64,000 nucleotides of DNA from assembly GCF_900116015.1 (NCBI RefSeq), contig NZ_FOYH01000009.1, positions 62,001-126,000 of the forward strand, written 5' to 3'. This stretch comes from Enterobacter sp. kpr-6. Its GTDB lineage: Bacteria; Pseudomonadota; Gammaproteobacteria; Enterobacterales; Enterobacteriaceae. Made by a program: the position numbers and the translations under genes. Shown here one piece after another: positions 18,853 through 28,437 of this stretch. Under the pieces are notes generated by a model. It did no database searches. It was not told the DNA's origin and worked only from the letters and a program-made list of their open reading frames with translations. Position 1 is the first letter of the stretch; each line of letters begins with the position of its first letter.

Positions 18853-19860
18853 TTATGCACTTTGATGGTGTCGGGTACGGTATTTGTCGATCAGCACCGC
18901 AATGATGATCACCGCACCCTTGATCACCAGTTGCCAGAAATAGGAGACGCCCATCAGCGTCATGCCGTTGTTGAGCGTGGCGATGATCAGCGCCCCCACC
19001 AGCGTGCCGGTGATGGTGCCGATGCCGCCGACAAAACTGGTGCCGCCTAAGATCACCGCGGCGATGGCGTCCAGCTCGTAGCCCATGCCGAGGTTGCCGT
19101 TGGCGCTGTAGAGGCGCGAGGCGCTCATCACCCCGCCAAGCCCTGAGAGCAGGCCGCTCATGCCGTAAACGAACAGCAGCACCATCCAGACTTTGATGCC
19201 GGTGAGCCGCGCCGCCTGCATGTTGCCGCCGACCGCGTAGATATGAACGCCGAGCGTGGTACGTCTGAGGATGAACCAGCACACCACGATCACCGCCAGC
19301 GCAATCACCACCAGCCACGGCACCGGGCCGAGATAGTTGTTACCGATCCACTCAAAGCTGATGTCAGAGTTAATCACCGTGGTGCCGTCGGCCAGCAGAT
19401 AAGCCGCCCCGCGTAGCGCCGTGTAGGTGCCGAGCGTGACGATAAACGGCGGCAGTCCGGCGAACGCCACCAGCGCGCCGTTGAACAGTCCGAGCACCAG
19501 GCCAAGCATCAGCGCGGCGGGAATGGAGAGCATGGCGAATTCGGGGATCAGCGACACCACCATCGCCCCTACCGCCGTGGTGCCGAGAATCGACCCCACC
19601 GACAAATCGATGCCGCCCGTCAGAATAATAAAGGTCATCCCGGCGGCGAGAACGATGTTAATCGACGCCTGGCGGGTGATATTGAGCAGGTTACTTTCGG
19701 TAAAAAAGTTCGGCGTGATAAAGCCAAAAACGGCGACGATGAGGATTAAAATCGGCAGGATGCCGACCGTTTGCATCAGATCGCCCATCAACTGCTTTTT
19801 CGCCGAGGAGGATTTTGCCGCCTGCTGCGGCGTGGTCACGGGAGTTTGCTTATCATTCAT
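18853..19860 (-). CDS. RbsC-type sugar ABC permease
   Basis: A 335-residue inner-membrane permease of the ribose/xylose/autoinducer-2 class with about nine hydrophobic segments. The family motif [15 protein letters not shown] lies near residue 82, and the EAA-like region [29 protein letters not shown] lies near residue 275. It forms the membrane channel of the importer, probably as a homodimer. The start overlaps the end of the ATPase gene by 8 nt. The N-terminal 25 residues are hydrophilic and cytoplasmic. Confidence 0.93.
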   Translation of the reverse strand: MNDKQTPVTTPQQAAKSSSAKKQLMGDLMQTVGILPILILIVAVFGFITPNFFTESNLLNITRQASINIVLAAGMTFIILTGGIDLSVGSILGTTAVGAMVVSLIPEFAMLSIPAALMLGLVLGLFNGALVAFAGLPPFIVTLGTYTALRGAAYLLADGTTVINSDISFEWIGNNYLGPVPWLVVIALAVIVVCWFILRRTTLGVHIYAVGGNMQAARLTGIKVWMVLLFVYGMSGLLSGLGGVMSASRLYSANGNLGMGYELDAIAAVILGGTSFVGGIGTITGTLVGALIIATLNNGMTLMGVSYFWQLVIKGAVIIIAVLIDKYRTRHHQSA

Positions 19861-21364
19861 GATGCACCGCCTGATCGACGCCGGTGGCCAGCGTCATAAT
19901 ATTTTCCTGGGAAATATTTCCATGTTGCAGCTCGCCTGCGATGGCACCTTCGCGCATCACGTACACCCGGTCGCTCATGCCGACCACTTCGGGTAGCTCG
20001 CTTGAGATCATCAAAATCGCCACGCCTTTGCGCGCCATCTGGTTCATGATGCGGTAGATTTCGCTTTTCGCGCCGACGTCGACGCCGCGCGTCGGTTCGT
20101 CGAGGATCAGAATGCGCGGGCCAATCGCCACCCAGCGTGAAATCAGCAGCTTTTGCTGATTGCCACCGGAGAGACCACCCGCCCGCACCTGCGCATGGGG
20201 CACGCGGATATTGAGCAGCTTGATGGCGTCGTCGGAGATGCTCTGCGCTTTTTTGCGATCCAGCATGCCGAAATTGGCATCGCGCTCCAGCGTCGCCATG
20301 GTGATGTTTTCCGCCGCCGCCAGTTCTAAAAACAGCCCCTGCTCTTTGCGGTTTTCGGTCAAAAATCCGATCCCTAAATCGATGGCAGCGCGCGGGGAGT
20401 GGATCACCACCGGCTCGCCATCCACTTCAATCACACCGCCCGTGGCATGACGCACGCCGAAAATCAGTTGTGCCAGTTCTGAACGTCCGGCCCCGACCAG
20501 CCCCGCCAGGCCGACGATTTCACCGGCGCGCACGTGCAGGCTGACGGGCTTGATTTTGCCGCCGTCGGTCAGGTGATGGACGTTAAGACGCGGGTTGCCG
20601 AGCGGGATGTCGCGCTCTTTATTAAACAGATCGCTAAGCGGGCGGCCCACCATCATGCGCACCAGTTCGGTGGCGTTAAGGGATTCGCGCAGCAGGCTGC
20701 CGACATACTGCCCGTCGCGCAGCACGCTGACGCGGTCGGACAGTTCATACACTTCCGCCATGCGGTGGCTGATGTAGATAATCGCCATTCCCTCGTCACG
20801 CAGACGGAGGATCAGTTCAAACAGGCGGTGTGTTTCCCGCGAGGAGAGGGCGGCGGTGGGTTCATCCATCACCAGAATGCGGCTGTTACGGTGCAGCGCG
20901 CGGGCGATTTCCACCTGCTGCTGTTCGGCGATGGTCAGCCTCGACACCAGATCGCGGGCGCTGAATTGCGCGCCGAGGCGGTTAATCACCACCTGCGCCT
21001 GGGCGACCATCTCTTTGCGCTGCACCAGCCCGCCGCGCGACAGCTCGCTGCCGAGGAAAATGTTTTCCGCCACCGTCAGGTTCGGGGCGAGCTGCATCTC
21101 CTGATAAATCAGGGTAATACCTGCGGCTAATGCGTCTTTTGGCCCTTTGATGGAATAGGGTTTCCCGTCGATAAGGATCTCGCCGCTGGTGGCGGTGTAC
21201 GCCCCGGCGAGGATTTTCATCAGCGTACTTTTGCCCGCGCCGTTTTCACCCATCAGCGCGTGGATCTCACCGGGATACACCGTCAGATCGACGCCTTTGA
21301 GCGCGTAGAATTTGCCAAAGGCTTTGGCAATATTGCGCATTTCGAGTACCGGCGTTTTGCTCAT
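19853..21364 (-). CDS. RbsA-type sugar ABC ATPase (two nucleotide-binding domains)
   Basis: A 503-residue ATPase made of two fused nucleotide-binding domains. The first has Walker [10 protein letters not shown] near residue 40, signature [15 protein letters not shown] and Walker [12 protein letters not shown]. The second has the degenerate Walker [10 protein letters not shown] typical of RbsA/XylG proteins, signature LSGGNQQK and Walker [13 protein letters not shown]. It powers the sugar importer. It is the first gene of the minus-strand operon; the promoter must lie in the 400-bp gap before the hybrid kinase gene, much of which is a repeat array. Confidence 0.94.
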   Translation of the reverse strand: MSKTPVLEMRNIAKAFGKFYALKGVDLTVYPGEIHALMGENGAGKSTLMKILAGAYTATSGEILIDGKPYSIKGPKDALAAGITLIYQEMQLAPNLTVAENIFLGSELSRGGLVQRKEMVAQAQVVINRLGAQFSARDLVSRLTIAEQQQVEIARALHRNSRILVMDEPTAALSSRETHRLFELILRLRDEGMAIIYISHRMAEVYELSDRVSVLRDGQYVGSLLRESLNATELVRMMVGRPLSDLFNKERDIPLGNPRLNVHHLTDGGKIKPVSLHVRAGEIVGLAGLVGAGRSELAQLIFGVRHATGGVIEVDGEPVVIHSPRAAIDLGIGFLTENRKEQGLFLELAAAENITMATLERDANFGMLDRKKAQSISDDAIKLLNIRVPHAQVRAGGLSGGNQQKLLISRWVAIGPRILILDEPTRGVDVGAKSEIYRIMNQMARKGVAILMISSELPEVVGMSDRVYVMREGAIAGELQHGNISQENIMTLATGVDQAVHHE

Positions 21365-21506
21365 GGCGAGACTCCTGTGTGGGTCGATTCACGCAGTCAA
21401 TCACGCCTCTGTAAATGCTCCATGTCAGACGCTGTTCATAATTGTCATATTGCGAAATAGTTAACGGGGATCACAATTACGTAACGGGAGAGTGTGCGAA
21501 TCTCCA

Positions 21507-21745
21507 CCCTCACCCCGGCCCTCTCCCTGAGGGAGAGGGGGAAAGGCCAGCCCGCGCTCGATCTGTCCCCTCTCCCTCAGGGAGAGGGAGAAGGGCCAGC
21601 CCTCGCTCGATCTGTCCCCTCTCCCTGAGGGAGAGGGGGAAGGGCCAGCCCGCGCTCGATCTGTCCCCTCTCCTTGAGGGAGAGGGAAGGGCCAGCCCGC
21701 GCTCGATCTGTTCCCTCTCCCTCAGGGAGAGGGTTAGGGTGAGGG
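21507..21745. repeat. palindromic repeat array, five hairpin units
   Basis: The longest copy of the window's repeat family. Outer arms CCCTCACCCCGGCCCTC and GAGAGGGTTAGGGTGAGGG enclose five CTCTCC...GGAGAG dyads spaced about 60 bp apart. The linkers are near-identical (AGCCCGCGCTCGATCTG). It lies between the divergent ATPase and hybrid kinase genes, in the region that should hold their promoters. Tandem duplication of a 58-60-bp unit is the simplest origin. Confidence 0.88.
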
Positions 21746-21770
21746 TAAAAAAAACAACCACGGAGCCATC

Positions 21771-24074
21771 ATGCCCTATCGCCGTAACCCCTTTTTCGCC
21801 AGCGCGCGCGGGCGGCTGCTGTTCTTCAACCTGCTGGTGATGGGCGTGACGCTGATGGTCAGCGGGGCGGCGGTTTTCGGCTTCCGCCACGCCAGCCTTA
21901 TCCAGGAGCAGGTGCAGCAGCAAACGCTGGATGACATGACCGGCAGCATGAATCTGGCGCGGGACACGGCGAATGTCGCTACGGCGGCGGTGCGGCTGTC
22001 GCAGGTGGTGGGGGCGCTGGAATATAAAGGCGAGGCGGAGCGGCTGAAAGAGTCGCAAACCGCGCTGAAACGCTCGCTGGATCTGCTGGCCGCCGCGCCG
22101 CTGGCGACGCTTGAACCGCAACTGGTGGCGCGCATCACCTCGCGCAGCAACGAGCTTCAGCACAGCGTCACCCAGATGCTGGAGCGCGGGCAGCGCCGCC
22201 ATCTGCAACGCAACGACCTGCTCAGTTCGCTGTACCAGAATCAGAGCTATCTGCGCCATGTGCAGACGATCAACGGGCGCACGGGCGCAACCGTGCCGGA
22301 CCCGCGCCTGCTCGATGAGATGGATCGGCTGATCGACGCGGCGATCCAGTCGCCGTCGCCGCGTCCGACCGTGCTGGCGCTGAATGCCCTGGTGACACAA
22401 TTGCCGACCGACAGCGCCGATCCAACGATCAACGCGATCCTCGCGGATTTTAGCGCCGAGCTACGCAAGCTCGGGCCGCTGGCGCAGCAGCTTGACGAGA
22501 GCGATCTGGCGATCAACTGGTACATGTACCACATCAAAGCGCTGGTGGCGTTTCTCAACAGCGACATTAATCAGTACGTCGAACGGGTGGCGCAGGCATC
22601 GCAGGAGCGCACCGCGCAAAGCCATCAGGAGTTGCGTTCTATCATCCTGTTTATCATCGCGTTTGCGGTGCTGGCGCTGGTGATCACCGGCTTTGCCGGC
22701 TGGTATATCTATCGCAACCTGGGCTCCAATCTGACGGCGATTTCCCGCGCCATGACCCGGCTGGCGCGTGGCGAGCCGGATGTCTCGGTGCCTGCTTTGC
22801 AGCGGCGCGATGAACTGGGCGAGCTGGCCCGCGCATTCAGCGTCTTTGCCCGTAACACCGCATCGCTTGAGCGCACCTCGCGGTTGCTGAGAGAAAAAAC
22901 CACCCAGATGGAAATCGACCGCACCGTGCGCCAGGGCCTGGAAGAAGCCTTACTGCACAGCCAGAAAATGAAGGCTGTCGGGCAACTGACCGGCGGGCTG
23001 GCGCACGATTTTAATAATCTGCTGGCGGTGATCATTGGTAGCCTGGAACTGATCCCACCCGATTCCCCCGACGCCACGCGCATCAGCCGGGCGCTGAAAG
23101 CCGCCGAGCGCGGGGCGCTGCTGACTCAGCGTCTGCTGGCATTTTCCCGTAAGCAATCGCTGCACCCGCACGCGGTAGACATGCAGCCGCTGCTGGAGAA
23201 CCTGAGCGAACTGATGCGCCATTCTCTGCCCGCCACGCTGACGCTTTCCATCGAAGCGCAAAACCCGGCGTGGGCGGCGTGGATCGATGTCGGACAACTG
23301 GAAAATGCGCTGATAAACCTGGTGATGAACGCCCGCGATGCGATGGAAGGTCAGAGCGGAGAGATTAAAATTCGCACGTGGAATCAGCGTGTTACCCGCA
23401 GCGATGGCCGCCGTCAGGATATGGTGGCGCTGGAGGTGAGCGATCAGGGCTGTGGCATGTCGCAGGCGATCAAAGCCCAGGTCTTCGAGCCGTTCTTTAC
23501 CACCAAACAGACCGGCAGCGGCAGCGGGCTGGGGCTGTCGATGGTGTACGGTTTTGTACGCCAGTCGGGTGGCCGGGTGTCGATTGAGAGCGCGCCGGGG
23601 CAGGGCACCACCGTGCGACTGCATTTGCCGCGCGCGCAAACCCAGGCGGTGCGCCTGCCGGAGCCGGAACCGGTGCTGCCGGGCGATACCCGCGATATGC
23701 TGATTCTGGTGCTGGAGGATGAAGCCGACGTGCGCCAGACCCTGTGCGAACAGCTTCATCAACTGGGGTATTTGACGCTGGAAGCGCAAAGCGGTGAAGA
23801 AGCATTAAACCTGCTGGCGGCCTCTTCGGACATCGGTTTCCTGCTTACCGATCTGATGCTGCCGGGGCGTTTGAGCGGGGCGGAGGTGATCCAGTCCGTG
23901 CGCCTGCATTATCCCGATCTGCCGGTGCTGTTAGTCAGCGGCCAGGATTTACGCCCGGCGCACAACCCTGCGCTGCCGGACGTGGAGTTATTGCGCAAGC
24001 CCTTTACCCGTGTGCAACTGGCGCAGGCGCTGCGTAAGGCGGTTGCGGCGGTGGAGCGGCAACCGCGGCTTTGA
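21771..24074 (+). CDS. hybrid sensor histidine kinase with C-terminal receiver
   Basis: A 767-residue inner-membrane sensor. Residues 17-38 and 289-313 are membrane segments enclosing a periplasmic helical sensor domain of about 250 residues, as in TorS-type sensors. A HAMP linker follows (about 313-365). The phospho-acceptor is H412 (GGLAHDFNNLL). The ATPase domain shows the N box NALINLVMNARDAM (512-525), DQGCGMS (558-564) and GSGSGLGLS (582-590). A receiver domain covers about 643-760 with acceptor D694 and K743. No phosphotransfer (Hpt) domain is present. The receiver may be a regulatory sink, or the OmpR-type regulator at 14470 may be phosphorylated directly. GGAG precedes the ATG. Confidence 0.92.
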   Translation: MPYRRNPFFASARGRLLFFNLLVMGVTLMVSGAAVFGFRHASLIQEQVQQQTLDDMTGSMNLARDTANVATAAVRLSQVVGALEYKGEAERLKESQTALKRSLDLLAAAPLATLEPQLVARITSRSNELQHSVTQMLERGQRRHLQRNDLLSSLYQNQSYLRHVQTINGRTGATVPDPRLLDEMDRLIDAAIQSPSPRPTVLALNALVTQLPTDSADPTINAILADFSAELRKLGPLAQQLDESDLAINWYMYHIKALVAFLNSDINQYVERVAQASQERTAQSHQELRSIILFIIAFAVLALVITGFAGWYIYRNLGSNLTAISRAMTRLARGEPDVSVPALQRRDELGELARAFSVFARNTASLERTSRLLREKTTQMEIDRTVRQGLEEALLHSQKMKAVGQLTGGLAHDFNNLLAVIIGSLELIPPDSPDATRISRALKAAERGALLTQRLLAFSRKQSLHPHAVDMQPLLENLSELMRHSLPATLTLSIEAQNPAWAAWIDVGQLENALINLVMNARDAMEGQSGEIKIRTWNQRVTRSDGRRQDMVALEVSDQGCGMSQAIKAQVFEPFFTTKQTGSGSGLGLSMVYGFVRQSGGRVSIESAPGQGTTVRLHLPRAQTQAVRLPEPEPVLPGDTRDMLILVLEDEADVRQTLCEQLHQLGYLTLEAQSGEEALNLLAASSDIGFLLTDLMLPGRLSGAEVIQSVRLHYPDLPVLLVSGQDLRPAHNPALPDVELLRKPFTRVQLAQALRKAVAAVERQPRL

Positions 24075-24145
24075 GATTTCTCCGCTACTCGCTTTTTTCC
24101 CGGCGGATTAACGTGAAGCCAGCTCAGCACACAGAGACTGGCTCT

Positions 24146-24472
24146 ATGACACGTTACGCGACCGTACTGATTTTCAGCTTCCTTTCGTTCACCAGCCAAC
24201 TGGCGCATGCCGATGTGGTGGACGACGCCCTTGGCAACATCCAGCGGGCAATTAATGATGCCTATAACGGCAACGATTCGTCCCGCGATGATGAGGACGA
24301 CAGACGCTATGACGATGACCGGCGACATCGCGACGAGGATCGCCGTCGGTATGAAGATCGCCAGCGTCAGCTTAAGGATCGGCGTCGACAGCTTGATGAG
24401 CGTCAGCGCCAGCTTGATGAGGATCGCCGCCAACTGGAAGATGACGCACGACGGCTGGAACAGGAGTATTAA
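24146..24472 (+). CDS. yjdP: YjdP, secreted charged repeat protein
   Basis: A 108-residue protein with a signal peptide ([22 protein letters not shown]). A short [22 protein letters not shown] segment follows, then a highly charged tail of Asp/Arg repeats ([16 protein letters not shown] and similar) likely to form a long helix. This matches E. coli YjdP in layout and wording. Its role is not known. I chose the ATG at 24146, where the signal peptide starts. In E. coli yjdP adjoins the phn (C-P lyase) operon, and here it adjoins the one surviving gene of that operon. Its stop codon overlaps that of phnH. Confidence 0.88.
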   Translation: MTRYATVLIFSFLSFTSQLAHADVVDDALGNIQRAINDAYNGNDSSRDDEDDRRYDDDRRHRDEDRRRYEDRQRQLKDRRRQLDERQRQLDEDRRQLEDDARRLEQEY

Positions 24473-25017
24473 TACGCTTCGATGTGGGTGGTTGCCGGGA
24501 TCGCCAGCAGGCGTTCACCGCAGGTGAGCAGCAGATCGAAACCTAACTGGAAGGCGTGCTCATGCTCGCTCAGCACGTTAATCAGGCTGCCCGGCAGTTG
24601 TGGCGCGACCATGCGTTCTTCGCGTATGCCCGCGCCGGTCAGACGCAACATCCGTCCACCGCTTAAGCTGGCGACCTGCAATACCAGCGTTCGGGCAGCC
24701 AGCGTGTGCAGTTGATCCGCACTGAGCGTCTCATCCGCCAGCGCAAACTCCGCCTGAGGGGGGTGATCAACCCGCACGGTGCGCGTATGTAAGCGCAGGT
24801 TTTGCGTGACCAGATCGTTTTCAAGTGCAGGGCTCATCCACAGCGCGGTGTCGCGGTCATTTAGCGTCATCAGCAGGGTGGTGGAGGCGAGGTTTAGCGG
24901 CTGCCAGCCATGTTTAAGCTGGTTGAGCGTGACGATCACGCCCGGTTCACTCATCGCTTTTAATAAACGACGCATATCTTGCTGTGCATCCTGCACGGGT
25001 TGACTCATTAAATGCAT
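24469..25017 (-). CDS. phnH: PhnH, C-P lyase subunit, orphan copy
   Basis: A 182-residue protein clearly matching PhnH of the carbon-phosphorus lyase core complex: [20 protein letters not shown] near the N-terminus, [11 protein letters not shown], the glycine-rich [16 protein letters not shown], and [19 protein letters not shown] near the C-terminus. It is about 12 residues shorter than E. coli PhnH, mostly through a gap before LQVASLSGG, and the frame is otherwise intact. The ATG at 25017 has GGAG upstream. In E. coli phnH is the sixth gene of phnCDEFGHIJKLMNOP. Here every other phn gene of that operon is missing, so the protein has no known partner nearby. Confidence 0.88.
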   Translation of the reverse strand: MHLMSQPVQDAQQDMRRLLKAMSEPGVIVTLNQLKHGWQPLNLASTTLLMTLNDRDTALWMSPALENDLVTQNLRLHTRTVRVDHPPQAEFALADETLSADQLHTLAARTLVLQVASLSGGRMLRLTGAGIREERMVAPQLPGSLINVLSEHEHAFQLGFDLLLTCGERLLAIPATTHIEAY

Positions 25018-25181
25018 TCAGTTCTCCACGGTGGATTCGACCGTATCAGTACGGTGACAGGTATCCTGACCGGAGAATGTGACATTCAGGTTAACAGAAG
25101 ATGACAAACAGATGAGGGGGCGGGCGCAGAGAAGATGAAACACGCCCGGCGATGACCGGGCATTGGGTATGGCGCGTTAAA

Positions 25182-25517
25182 TCAGTTCTTTTTCACGAAC
25201 TCGGATTTCAGCTTCATCGGACCAAAACCGTCAATTTTGCAATCAATATTATGATCGCCTTCCACCAGACGAATATTTTTCACTTTGGTGCCGATTTTCA
25301 GCATTGAAGAACTGCCTTTTACTTTCAGATCTTTAACGACGGTGACGCTGTCGCCATCGGCCAGCAGATTGCCATTGGCATCTTTCACAATTAAGGCATC
25401 GCTGTCGGCAGCGGGTTCGGCGTCGTTCCATTCATGGGCGCATTCCGGGCAGATGAACATGCCGTTATCTTCATAGGTGTATTCAGAATTGCATTTCGGG
25501 CAGTGGGGTAATGACAT
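25182..25517 (-). CDS. yjdM: YjdM/PhnA zinc-ribbon protein
   Basis: A 111-residue protein with an N-terminal zinc ribbon (CPKC ... CPEC, residues 6-29) and a C-terminal SH3-like KOW-type domain ([17 protein letters not shown] ... [15 protein letters not shown]). It matches E. coli PhnA (YjdM) in sequence and length. Despite the name it is not needed for C-P lyase; related enzymes hydrolyse phosphonoacetate in other bacteria, but the enteric protein's role is unsettled. I chose the ATG at 25517 (MSLPHCPKC) because GAGGAA precedes it and it matches the usual N-terminus. Confidence 0.9.
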   Translation of the reverse strand: MSLPHCPKCNSEYTYEDNGMFICPECAHEWNDAEPAADSDALIVKDANGNLLADGDSVTVVKDLKVKGSSSMLKIGTKVKNIRLVEGDHNIDCKIDGFGPMKLKSEFVKKN

Positions 25518-26085
25518 GATGATTCCTCGGTAAACGTGACGGGCACCCGTAAAAGAATGGCAGGTGACCAAAAAGGGCGCAGATTATACACCAATTCCCC
25601 ACAGTTGTCGGTGCTATTATTTTTTTAAGAAAAACGGAGAAATGAGTGTATTGACACATCCTGTCACTCGGGTATGTGATGGTATTGCTCAGTTAAGATT
25701 GTTCTCAAGCCCGTAATTTGAATATTTTCCGGTGGAAATTGCCACTCCTGGTTAATTCATATATGGTGAGATAAGCACCCGGGTATTAAATAGAACACTG
25801 TCAGCACCTGCTGAGCATCTGCGGCGGGGGGTTAATTACCTCTCAAATCAGGTGGGTAAATAAATGAAGATATATCCTGGCGGCTCATAAAAATGCGCTA
25901 CGCTCACACAGGCCCTCCTGCCCGGGCCTGCCAGTCAGACGAAGCGCGCAGACTAAATACTTATTTTTCCTGATTTTCATCAGGCAGTTATTTTCCACAC
26001 GTAATTATAAAAGCCGAAACTTCATTAATAAAACAGCAAGGCTTAATAAAAGTTAGTAAATTTGCGTTAAGGAAAGACTTTTATC
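25518..26085. other. intergenic region before crfC
   Basis: About 570 bp between divergent yjdM and crfC. It is AT-rich near both genes and must hold both promoters. I find no gene, tRNA or clear operator in it. Confidence 0.4.
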
Positions 26086-28437
26086 ATGCACACACAGACA
26101 ATCCTCGAATTAAGCCAGGAAGCCGAAAGGTTGCTTCAACTTTCATTGCATAATCTTCAGTCGCTTAAAGCGATGCCCACTGGCGCACTGGATGAAGCGT
26201 TAACGGGTGAGAAAAGCGATGTGGCCAATGTGCATCCCTTACATTTCAGCCCGCGTGGCATTGACGTTCAGCAGGCGACCTTAAATAACGAACTGCGAAA
26301 AATTACCCGTCTGGAAATGGTGCTGGCTATCGTCGGGACCATGAAAGCCGGTAAATCCACCACCATCAATGCCATCGTGGGCACGGAAGTGCTGCCCAAC
26401 CGTAACCGCCCCATGACGGCGCTGCCAACGTTAATCCGTCATACGCCGGGCCAGAAAGAGCCTGTTCTGCATTTTTCTCACGTTGGCCCTATTGATACGT
26501 TAACGCAGCAGCTTCAGACGCGTCTTTTTGGCGTTGACCGGGAGAAGCTGGCGCAAAAGCTGGAGATTGATAAGGACATGTCCATTCTGCTTGAGCGTAT
26601 CCAGCAGGGTGATGCCTTTGATAAACACTACCTTGGCGCGCAGCCTATTTTTCTGTGTCTGAAAAGTCTGAACGACCTGGTGCGCCTGTCGAAGGCGCTG
26701 GACGTGGATTTCCCGTTTTCTTCCTATACCGCTATTGAGCATATCCCGGTGATTGAGGTGGAGTTTGTTCATCTCGCCGGGCTGGCAAACGATATGGGTC
26801 AGTTGACCCTGCTCGACACGCCGGGGCCCAACGAAGCGGGGCAGCCGCACCTGCAACAGATGCTTAAAGAGCAACTGGCGCGGGCCTCTGCGGTGCTGGC
26901 GGTGATGGATTACACCCAGCTTAAGTCGATCTCCGATGAAGAGGTGCGCCAGGCGATTGCCGCCGTGGGGAAATCGGTGCCGCTGTATGCGCTGGTGAAC
27001 AAGTTCGATCAGAAGGATCGTAACAGCGATGATGAAGAGCAGGTGCGGGCGCTGATCGCCGGTACGCTGATGAAAGGGCATATTACGCCGTCGCAGATTT
27101 TCCCGGTGTCGTCGATGTGGGGGTATCTGGCTAACCGCGCACGCCATGAGCTGAATCTGCGCGGTAAGTTGCCCGATCCGCAGGAGCAGCCCTGGGTGCA
27201 GGATTTTGCCGAAGCGGCGTTAGGCCGTCGCTGGCGGCTGGCCGATCTGCATGATATTCAGCACATCCACCACGCCACGGAACTGCTGTGGGAAGATTCG
27301 CTGTTTGAGCAGCCGATCAGAAAACTGCTGCATGCGGCCCACGCCAATGCGTCACTGTATGCGCTGCGTTCGGCCTCTCACAAATTGCTCAACTATGCGC
27401 AGAGCGCCCGCGAATATCTCGATTTTCGCTATCAGGGGCTGACCGTCGCGCTGGATACGCTTGAGCAAAATATTGCCCGCCTGGAAGAGGACACCCGGCT
27501 GTTGAAAACCTGTCAGGAACAGGTCAGCGACGAGGTGGGGCACGAAGTGGACGAAGCGCTGAACGCTGTCGAACTCTTCCTTAATAGTGAGCAGGCGACA
27601 ATTACTAAGGCTATCGACAGCTATTTCAGCGATGGCAGCATGGCGGAGATGGTCAGCCAGAGCCAGGCCGGTTTCCGTGAAGATGAGGCGTTCGGCCAGG
27701 GCAAACTGGTGCTGGAAGATGAAAGCCAGGCGCAGATCGTGTTGAGTAAAATCCGCTCCTCCTGTGAGGCGATTTTACTGGTCGCCCAGGAGAGTATTAC
27801 CCGCGAACTGGCGCAGCGTTTCGACCAGCTTAGTAACACGCTGACCCGCGCGCTGCATGATGCGATGCGCCCGATTGAGCTGCGCATTAAAGACGAGCTG
27901 CATCAGGCCGGGTTTCGTGCGCGGATCAGCTTACCGGCGTTTCAGGCCAGCGCCCTGAACTTTAATTCGCGCCAGCTTTTTGCCGATGCAATCGCCTCTG
28001 AGGATTTGCCTCTGGGCCAGTCGCGCGTGGGCGGTGTGCGTGAAAGCATGGCCCGCTGGCTGAATAATCCCGGCTGGGGCTGGAACGATTATGTCGTTAC
28101 CCGGACGCGATATGTTATCGATATCAGGGCGTTACATAATAATCTGAACGAACATGTGGCCTGGTTTTGTGCACAAATTCGTAAAGCTTTAGCAGCCCAG
28201 GTCGATGTTTCAGTAACGGCAGGCATGGCGACGTTTTTTGCCGACTTTTCCCAAAGCCTGGCGGCATTGCAGGAGAGTCTGAGCGACAGTCTGGCTATCC
28301 GCCAACAAAACGAAGCTACGGCCCTGAAGTTTCGTCAGCATTTACGACAATGTATCTCGACAGCGGACTGGATCCATGAAGATGCCCGCCTGTTACGCGA
28401 TGATATTCAAACTCTGTTCGCGGCAGATCAACCATGA
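26086..28437 (+). CDS. crfC: CrfC, dynamin-like GTPase of replication fork co-localisation
   Basis: A 783-residue dynamin-family protein. The GTPase domain shows the P-loop GTMKAGKST (residues 84-92), RPMTALPT (switch I), LLDTPGPNEAG (switch II, near residue 245) and LVNKFD (near residue 303). A long helical stalk region follows. E. coli CrfC (YjdA) binds the DNA clamp and keeps sister replication forks together; its N-terminal clamp-binding motif lies within the first ten residues, here TQTILELS. It overlaps yjcZ by 4 nt (ATGA), as in E. coli. It is slightly longer than the E. coli protein (about 740). Confidence 0.92.
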   Translation: MHTQTILELSQEAERLLQLSLHNLQSLKAMPTGALDEALTGEKSDVANVHPLHFSPRGIDVQQATLNNELRKITRLEMVLAIVGTMKAGKSTTINAIVGTEVLPNRNRPMTALPTLIRHTPGQKEPVLHFSHVGPIDTLTQQLQTRLFGVDREKLAQKLEIDKDMSILLERIQQGDAFDKHYLGAQPIFLCLKSLNDLVRLSKALDVDFPFSSYTAIEHIPVIEVEFVHLAGLANDMGQLTLLDTPGPNEAGQPHLQQMLKEQLARASAVLAVMDYTQLKSISDEEVRQAIAAVGKSVPLYALVNKFDQKDRNSDDEEQVRALIAGTLMKGHITPSQIFPVSSMWGYLANRARHELNLRGKLPDPQEQPWVQDFAEAALGRRWRLADLHDIQHIHHATELLWEDSLFEQPIRKLLHAAHANASLYALRSASHKLLNYAQSAREYLDFRYQGLTVALDTLEQNIARLEEDTRLLKTCQEQVSDEVGHEVDEALNAVELFLNSEQATITKAIDSYFSDGSMAEMVSQSQAGFREDEAFGQGKLVLEDESQAQIVLSKIRSSCEAILLVAQESITRELAQRFDQLSNTLTRALHDAMRPIELRIKDELHQAGFRARISLPAFQASALNFNSRQLFADAIASEDLPLGQSRVGGVRESMARWLNNPGWGWNDYVVTRTRYVIDIRALHNNLNEHVAWFCAQIRKALAAQVDVSVTAGMATFFADFSQSLAALQESLSDSLAIRQQNEATALKFRQHLRQCISTADWIHEDARLLRDDIQTLFAADQP

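Noticed and set aside
17879..19318. A 479-residue reading of the sugar-binding protein gene starting inside the permease gene.
   Set aside because: The first part is an Arg/Ala/Gly-rich shadow of the permease gene. The signal peptide and family start point to the ATG at 18820.
21507..21745. Regularly spaced repeats that could look like a CRISPR array.
   Set aside because: The spacers are nearly identical to each other, the repeats are short dyads, the same units occur singly elsewhere, and no cas genes are present. It is a tandemly amplified palindromic repeat.
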